Source: Pseudomonadota bacterium
GTDB lineage: Bacteria; Pseudomonadota; Gammaproteobacteria; Steroidobacterales; Steroidobacteraceae
Length of the DNA stretch: 9,593 nucleotides
NCBI GenBank assembly: GCA_021850555.1
Contig: JAJZLX010000115.1
Location: 1-9,593, forward strand
Direction of reading: 5' to 3'
Under the pieces are notes generated by a model, which saw nothing but the letters and a program-made list of their open reading frames with translations, was not told the DNA's origin and searched no databases. Shown in pieces: positions 6,395 to 9,593 of the stretch. Position numbers and translations under genes: made by a program. Numbering within the stretch: the first letter of the stretch is position 1; each line of letters opens with the position of its first letter.

Positions 6395-7459
6395 TCAGGC
6401 CGGCGCAACCCCTGCTCGCTCGTCACGGCGCGCCGCAGGCCGGATGCCGGCCTTGCCGCGCGCATACTCGAAAGCCGTACGGATGTGCTCGAGATCCTCC
6501 GCCGTCTCCGCAGCATCGATTATGAAAGTGCGATGGCCAGCCGTGATGTAGCGCGCCAACTCCCCGGCGACCTCCGCGTGGCTGCCCACCAGATACGGAC
6601 ACATGGTCTTGTACTGCTGGAGAGGCACCAGCCAATATGGATGCACCGGGCGCCCGCGGGCCAGATCCGATGATTGCCGATGCCGTACCGACTCGCACAC
6701 CTTCATCGCCAGCTGTTGGGTGAGCTCGCCGCGGCGGTTGCGGGGGAAGCGGCTGTACGCGACCTCCCAAGCCTCGTGCGAAACGTCACGGGCAATGATC
6801 CCGACCCGGATTCCGCAGTCCCGCATCCGCTCCCCCGGCCCCTCGGGGTACTCGTGCGACGGTCTCGGATAATGGATGGTGGTTGCGCCGATTGCCGCCG
6901 CCGCCTTCAGCGACGCCTCCGACGACCCGGACATCATCAATCCGGGATAGAGTCCCGCCGGGCACTGCGGCAGCAGGCGCAACTCCCGCACTCGATAGAA
7001 CTCGCCGTTGCAGGTCACCGGTCCCTCGCCACACAGCAACTGCAGGATGACTTGCGAGTATTCGACCAGCCGGTCATAGCGTCTGTCCTCGGGCGTGCAC
7101 TCGCCTAACGCCCTGAGATCCTCGACGAACCCACTGGCAATCAGATTCAAGTAAACGCGCCGGCCGAATACGCTCGCGAGCGTTGCCACGATCTTGGCCA
7201 CCGTGTACGGATGCATGTACATCGGTTGAACGGTCACCAGCGGGCATAGGCGACGTGTGCTCTGAATGACCGTATCGGCAATCAGCCAGGGATCGGCCTG
7301 CGAGTTGTCCGAGTAGATCAGCATGCCGCGACAGCCCGCCCGCTCGCTCCAGCGTGCGACGTCCGACACGCGGATCAGGTAGCGGGCCGCGTCGTCGTGA
7401 TCGATGGACGGCGCGGTTGAAAAGAACTCGATGTGCACACTCTCGAGGTCGCTTGGCAT
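6395..7459 (-). CDS. LLM-class flavin-dependent monooxygenase
   Basis: The 354-residue protein belongs to the bacterial luciferase-like (TIM-barrel) flavin monooxygenases related to alkanesulfonate monooxygenase SsuD. These use reduced FMN from a separate reductase plus O2 to oxidise a small substrate or a carrier-bound intermediate. Landmarks in order are IEFFSTAPS (10-18), DVARWSERAGCRGMLIYSDN (33-52), DPWLIAD (56-62), VQPMYMHPYTVAKIVATLAS (77-96), RRVYLNLIASGF (100-111), DRRYDRLVEY (125-134) and PGLMMSGSSEAS in the flavin-phosphate region. It appears complete. The ATG at 7459-7457 has GGAG seven bases upstream (CCGGAGATCCCC). There is no signal peptide, so it is cytoplasmic. Its place inside an EPS operon is unusual. 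It may modify a sugar, lipid or amino substituent, but the substrate cannot be inferred, and a separate metabolic role is equally possible. Confidence 0.85.
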   Translation of the reverse strand: MPSDLESVHIEFFSTAPSIDHDDAARYLIRVSDVARWSERAGCRGMLIYSDNSQADPWLIADTVIQSTRRLCPLVTVQPMYMHPYTVAKIVATLASVFGRRVYLNLIASGFVEDLRALGECTPEDRRYDRLVEYSQVILQLLCGEGPVTCNGEFYRVRELRLLPQCPAGLYPGLMMSGSSEASLKAAAAIGATTIHYPRPSHEYPEGPGERMRDCGIRVGIIARDVSHEAWEVAYSRFPRNRRGELTQQLAMKVCESVRHRQSSDLARGRPVHPYWLVPLQQYKTMCPYLVGSHAEVAGELARYITAGHRTFIIDAAETAEDLEHIRTAFEYARGKAGIRPAARRDERAGVAPA

Positions 7460-7672
7460 GGGGATCTCCGGTTGGCTCGCGTCAGGGCAGCGCGACGCTC
7501 AGGCGCGGCTTACCGCTTCGGTTTGCGATCATGCTCGGAAACAGGTCCTGGGGGTCGCGGCACTCATACGCTCGAGACAGTAGCGTTGCGCGCCCCGAGA
7601 GCAGCGGCCGCGCGCGGGGCGGTCGGCGTGCGGGCGAGGACGGGAGTGATCCGCTTGGCTGCGGCATCGGCG
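7460..7672. other. Spacer between sugar transferase and monooxygenase, possible gene relic
   Basis: On the minus strand one frame ends with about 30 residues, ECRDPQDLFPSMIANRSGKP followed by RLSVALP, and a TGA at 7484-7482, 22 bases before the monooxygenase ATG. The composition looks protein-like and the spacing fits an operon gene end, but I do not recognise the family. The frame is continuous with an out-of-frame reading of the sugar transferase, so no start can be assigned. A stem of CGCCCCG (7591-7597) and CGGGGCG (7615-7621) could form but has a 17-base loop and no T tract. I do not call it a terminator. Confidence 0.35.
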
Positions 7673-7681
7673 CTAGCGCCG
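7668..7681. repeat. 14-bp perfect palindrome at the sugar transferase stop codon
   Basis: CGGCGCTAGCGCCG is its own reverse complement and contains the TAG stop of the sugar transferase. It has no loop and no T tract, so it is a poor terminator candidate. It could be a protein-binding dyad or chance in GC-rich DNA. Confidence 0.4.
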
Positions 7682-8731
7682 CGACAGTGATGCAAGCGGC
7701 GTCTCGAGCGCCTGCGACGCGGTCCGGGCCGCCGGCCGCGCATGCCGGCGTGCCGGCGCGGGCTCGACCGTCCGGTGCCCGAACAGCACGACACGGACAG
7801 TCTCCACCAGGATGTACAGATCGAGCAGCAGCGAGTAGTGCTTGATGTAATAAAGGTCGTAGCGAAGCTTCTCGACCTCTTCGCCGAGACCGTTGGCGTA
7901 TTTGTAGCGGATCTGGGCCCAGCCGGTCATGCCCGGCCGAACCGCCAGCCGCAGCGAGTAATACGGGATGGGTTCGCCCTGCTCCGGAATGTTGCGAGCC
8001 ACGATGGCAATCAGGTCGCTGCTCGTGGTGGGATGCGGCCGCGGACCGACGAGATTCATGTCTCCACGCAACACGTTCAGGAACTGCGGCAATTCGTCCA
8101 GACGGTATTTGCGCAGCCACCGGCCGACGCGCGTGATCCGCTCGCCATTGTCGCGCTCCCACTCCGATTTCGCCGGCAGATCCGCCCGCATCGTGCGGAA
8201 TTTCCACAGCTTGAAGGTCCTGCCGTTGCGACCGCAGCGCTCCTGCACGAACAGCACCGGACCGCGCGAATCGAGCGTGATCAGCAGCGCAAGCACCGCC
8301 ATCAGCGGCAGACAAACCGCCAGACCGAGCGCCGCGCCGAGCACGCTGAGCGCGTGCGCGAGCCCCTGGCGCACCCGGCCCGGATGGAATTGCCGGGTAA
8401 AGAGCACGGCAGGGGCGTTCAGTGCTTCCAGCGAGAGTTTGCCGGTCAGGCGCTCGTAGAATTCACACGCGCTCTGCACTCGGGCAACCTTGCGCATCTG
8501 GGCATCGATGAGCGGATCGATCGGGTAACAGCCGAGCCTCTGCGGATCGGCGACGATGATCTCGTCGGGCTCGTAGACACTGATGAGACGGCGCAGGTCC
8601 CCGACCGTGGCGCGCTCCTCGTCGCTGATCATACCGACCACGGTGTGGCCGCAATTCGGGCGCGCCATCATCTGCCCCATCAACTCGCGCGCCAACGCAT
8701 TGGAACCGAGGATCAGCGCCCGTGCACTCAT
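7673..8731 (-). CDS. Undecaprenyl-phosphate sugar phosphotransferase, short form lacking N-terminal membrane segments
   Basis: This 352-residue member of the bacterial sugar transferase family (WbaP/WcaJ/EpsB type) starts EPS assembly by moving a sugar-1-phosphate from a UDP-sugar to undecaprenyl phosphate in the inner membrane. It opens with a Rossmann-like domain (ALILGSNALAREL). One hydrophobic re-entrant segment at about 129-152 follows, then FKLWKFRTM (about 174-181), RLDELPQFLNVLRGDMNLVG with the Asp-Glu pair at 212-213, GPRPHP (229-234), and RPGMTGWAQIRY. The ending LRYDLYYIKHYSLLLDLYIL matches the EpsB-type subgroup of EPS/PEP-CTERM loci. Such proteins are usually about 460 residues with four or five transmembrane helices in front; those are absent. 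The ATG at 8731 has GGGAG seven bases upstream and overlaps the previous stop as ATGA. The C-terminal 30 residues are a low-complexity Ala/Arg/Pro tail. The core should still be catalytic. Confidence 0.87.
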   Translation of the reverse strand: MSARALILGSNALARELMGQMMARPNCGHTVVGMISDEERATVGDLRRLISVYEPDEIIVADPQRLGCYPIDPLIDAQMRKVARVQSACEFYERLTGKLSLEALNAPAVLFTRQFHPGRVRQGLAHALSVLGAALGLAVCLPLMAVLALLITLDSRGPVLFVQERCGRNGRTFKLWKFRTMRADLPAKSEWERDNGERITRVGRWLRKYRLDELPQFLNVLRGDMNLVGPRPHPTTSSDLIAIVARNIPEQGEPIPYYSLRLAVRPGMTGWAQIRYKYANGLGEEVEKLRYDLYYIKHYSLLLDLYILVETVRVVLFGHRTVEPAPARRHARPAARTASQALETPLASLSRR

Positions 8732-9138
8732 ATTCGTCTCCCGGCCGGTTCCAGTCCGAGGCGTTGGGTCGGACGATACTCGACATACAGCCCGCCGCTC
8801 TTGCGTGTCTGCGGGCTGTCGAGCGGCCCACATGGGTCATGGCGCTCCATATCGACGCTGACGAAGCCGCTCAGATCGAGCTTGGGGGATCGCAGCGACC
8901 CGGCCAGCACCGGGCTGACGCGCACCAGCCCGTCGGCGCGGCGCTGCGTGGCCGTCTCGAAGACGTTGTCGTCGTACATCCCGCCGACCGCCACCGACGG
9001 GGCGAGCGAGTATCGCGTCTGCGCGAGCGCCGCGGCCGGCAACCCGCCGGCAAGCGCCATCAGCGCGGTCGTCAACCCGCGCCATGACGGCGGATGACGC
9101 CGGACCTTACCCGAGAGTTTCAGGTTGATGCTCGGCAT
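8728..9138 (-). CDS. EpsL-like outer-membrane beta-barrel protein, truncated
   Basis: The 136-residue product starts with a likely Sec signal peptide: basic residues to about 20, a hydrophobic stretch TALMALAGGLPAAALA, and probable cleavage after Ala39. The mature start RYSLAPSVAVGGMYDDNVFE, and then LVRVSPVLAGSLRSPKLDLS with GGLYVEYRPTQRLGLEPAG, reads as the first strands of the outer-membrane beta-barrel proteins found at the head of EPS operons and thought to assist export. Intact members are several hundred residues, so only about the first quarter to third is left and a closed barrel cannot form. The reading frame is clean up to the TGA at 8730-8728, which overlaps the sugar transferase ATG. 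The ATG at 9138 directly abuts the stop of the NusG-like gene (TGAATG). It may be a nonfunctional truncated gene or a small secreted remnant. Confidence 0.7.
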   Translation of the reverse strand: MPSINLKLSGKVRRHPPSWRGLTTALMALAGGLPAAALAQTRYSLAPSVAVGGMYDDNVFETATQRRADGLVRVSPVLAGSLRSPKLDLSGFVSVDMERHDPCGPLDSPQTRKSGGLYVEYRPTQRLGLEPAGRRI

Positions 9139-9593
9139 TCAGGCCGGCACAATCAGGCTGTAGTCGACTTCAACGGCCACGCTGCGCTTGAGCAGCTCGA
9201 TGGACACCACCAGCAGTCCCTTGCGCTGGTCCGCCCGCAACAGCCGGCCCTCGATGTTGGCGAGCGGGCCGTCGGCGATGCGCACCAATTGGCCCTCGCA
9301 CAGATAGCCGTAGCGGCGCGCCGGCGAGTCGGACTGCAAGACCCTGCGGACCGACTCGATCTGCCGATCGGGCACGACGGCGAGCCGGTCCCAGCGGACG
9401 CCGAGCAGCCGCACCAAGCCGCGCACCTTGCACACCTCGAGGTAGCTGTATTTGTCCATGGCGTGACGCAGGAACAGATACCCCGGGAACAGCGGCATGG
9501 CGCTCCAGCGGCGCATCCCGCGCCGGCGATTCCACGCGCCTACCAGGGGCAGAAACAGCTCATAGCCCTTGGCCCGCAGCTGGGCATGAACGA
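9139..9593 (-). CDS. NusG/RfaH-like transcription antiterminator (start outside window)
   Basis: About 151 residues are visible, the frame being open through the right edge of the window. The NGN domain is seen as QLRAKGYELFLPL, then PLFPGYLFLRH and VRGLVRLLGV. A C-terminal KOW domain follows with GQLVRIADGPLANIEGRLLR and a final beta hairpin ending at TGA 9141-9139. Specialised NusG paralogues of this kind ride on RNA polymerase and prevent premature termination in long polysaccharide operons, and they are often the first gene, as probably here. The stop abuts the ATG of the outer-membrane protein gene, so the two are translationally coupled. An internal ATG at 9516 is inside the NGN domain and is not the start. 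It is not the housekeeping NusG, given its EPS setting and divergent residues. Confidence 0.88.
   Translation of the reverse strand, partial: VHAQLRAKGYELFLPLVGAWNRRRGMRRWSAMPLFPGYLFLRHAMDKYSYLEVCKVRGLVRLLGVRWDRLAVVPDRQIESVRRVLQSDSPARRYGYLCEGQLVRIADGPLANIEGRLLRADQRKGLLVVSIELLKRSVAVEVDYSLIVPA

Noticed and set aside
7591..7621. Stem-loop downstream of the sugar transferase as an intrinsic terminator
   Set aside because: The stem has a 17-base loop and no T tract on the minus strand, and the downstream genes appear to belong to the same operon.
7742..9097. A long plus-strand open frame (451 codons) opposite the sugar transferase and outer-membrane protein genes
   Set aside because: It is antisense to frames with clear family motifs, is rich in Arg, His and Pro as expected for a GC-rich shadow frame, and shows no recognisable domain.

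Overview
The window is a stretch of a GC-rich bacterial chromosome. Gene content (an AlgD-type GDP-mannose dehydrogenase, an EpsB/WbaP-type priming sugar transferase, an EpsL-like outer-membrane protein and a NusG paralogue) points to a Gram-negative proteobacterium, probably beta or gamma. This is inferred from family resemblance, since no marker gene is present.

Layout. The first 120 bases are the end of a plus-strand LuxR-type regulator. Everything else runs on the minus strand as one exopolysaccharide (EPS) operon, read from the right edge leftward: NusG/RfaH-like antiterminator (9593-9139, start outside the window); truncated EpsL-like outer-membrane protein (9138-8728); short priming sugar transferase (8731-7673); a 213-base spacer; LLM flavin-dependent monooxygenase (7459-6395); a chimeric relic joining the front of a CelD/FemAB-like acetyltransferase to the tail of an asparagine synthetase (6339-5831); a GT4 glycosyltransferase (5841-4708); a heparinase II/III-like relic (4708-4192); an asparagine-synthetase-like amidotransferase (4178-2250); a relic of a second GT4 glycosyltransferase (about 2024-1741); and GDP-mannose dehydrogenase (1685-318). 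Many junctions are translationally coupled: TGAATG, ATGA, TGATG, and a Shine-Dalgarno overlapping the previous stop.

Function as built. The sugar transferase would load the first sugar phosphate onto undecaprenyl phosphate. GT4 enzymes would extend the chain. The dehydrogenase would supply a GDP-hexuronic acid (GDP-mannuronate by family), and the AsnB-like enzyme could amidate a uronic acid or another carboxylate. The heparinase-like and acetyltransferase-like genes would trim or decorate the polymer, the outer-membrane barrel would help export it, and the NusG paralogue would keep polymerase moving through the long operon.

Main observation. The operon looks eroded. At least three ORFs are broken by frameshifts or deletions, and two neighbours (outer-membrane protein and sugar transferase) have lost the facing ends of their genes, as one deletion would leave them. 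The otherwise full-length amidotransferase has glycine where the catalytic Cys of the glutaminase domain should be. The dehydrogenase, the complete GT4 and the flavin monooxygenase look intact. I found no CRISPR array, tRNA, rRNA or insertion sequence.
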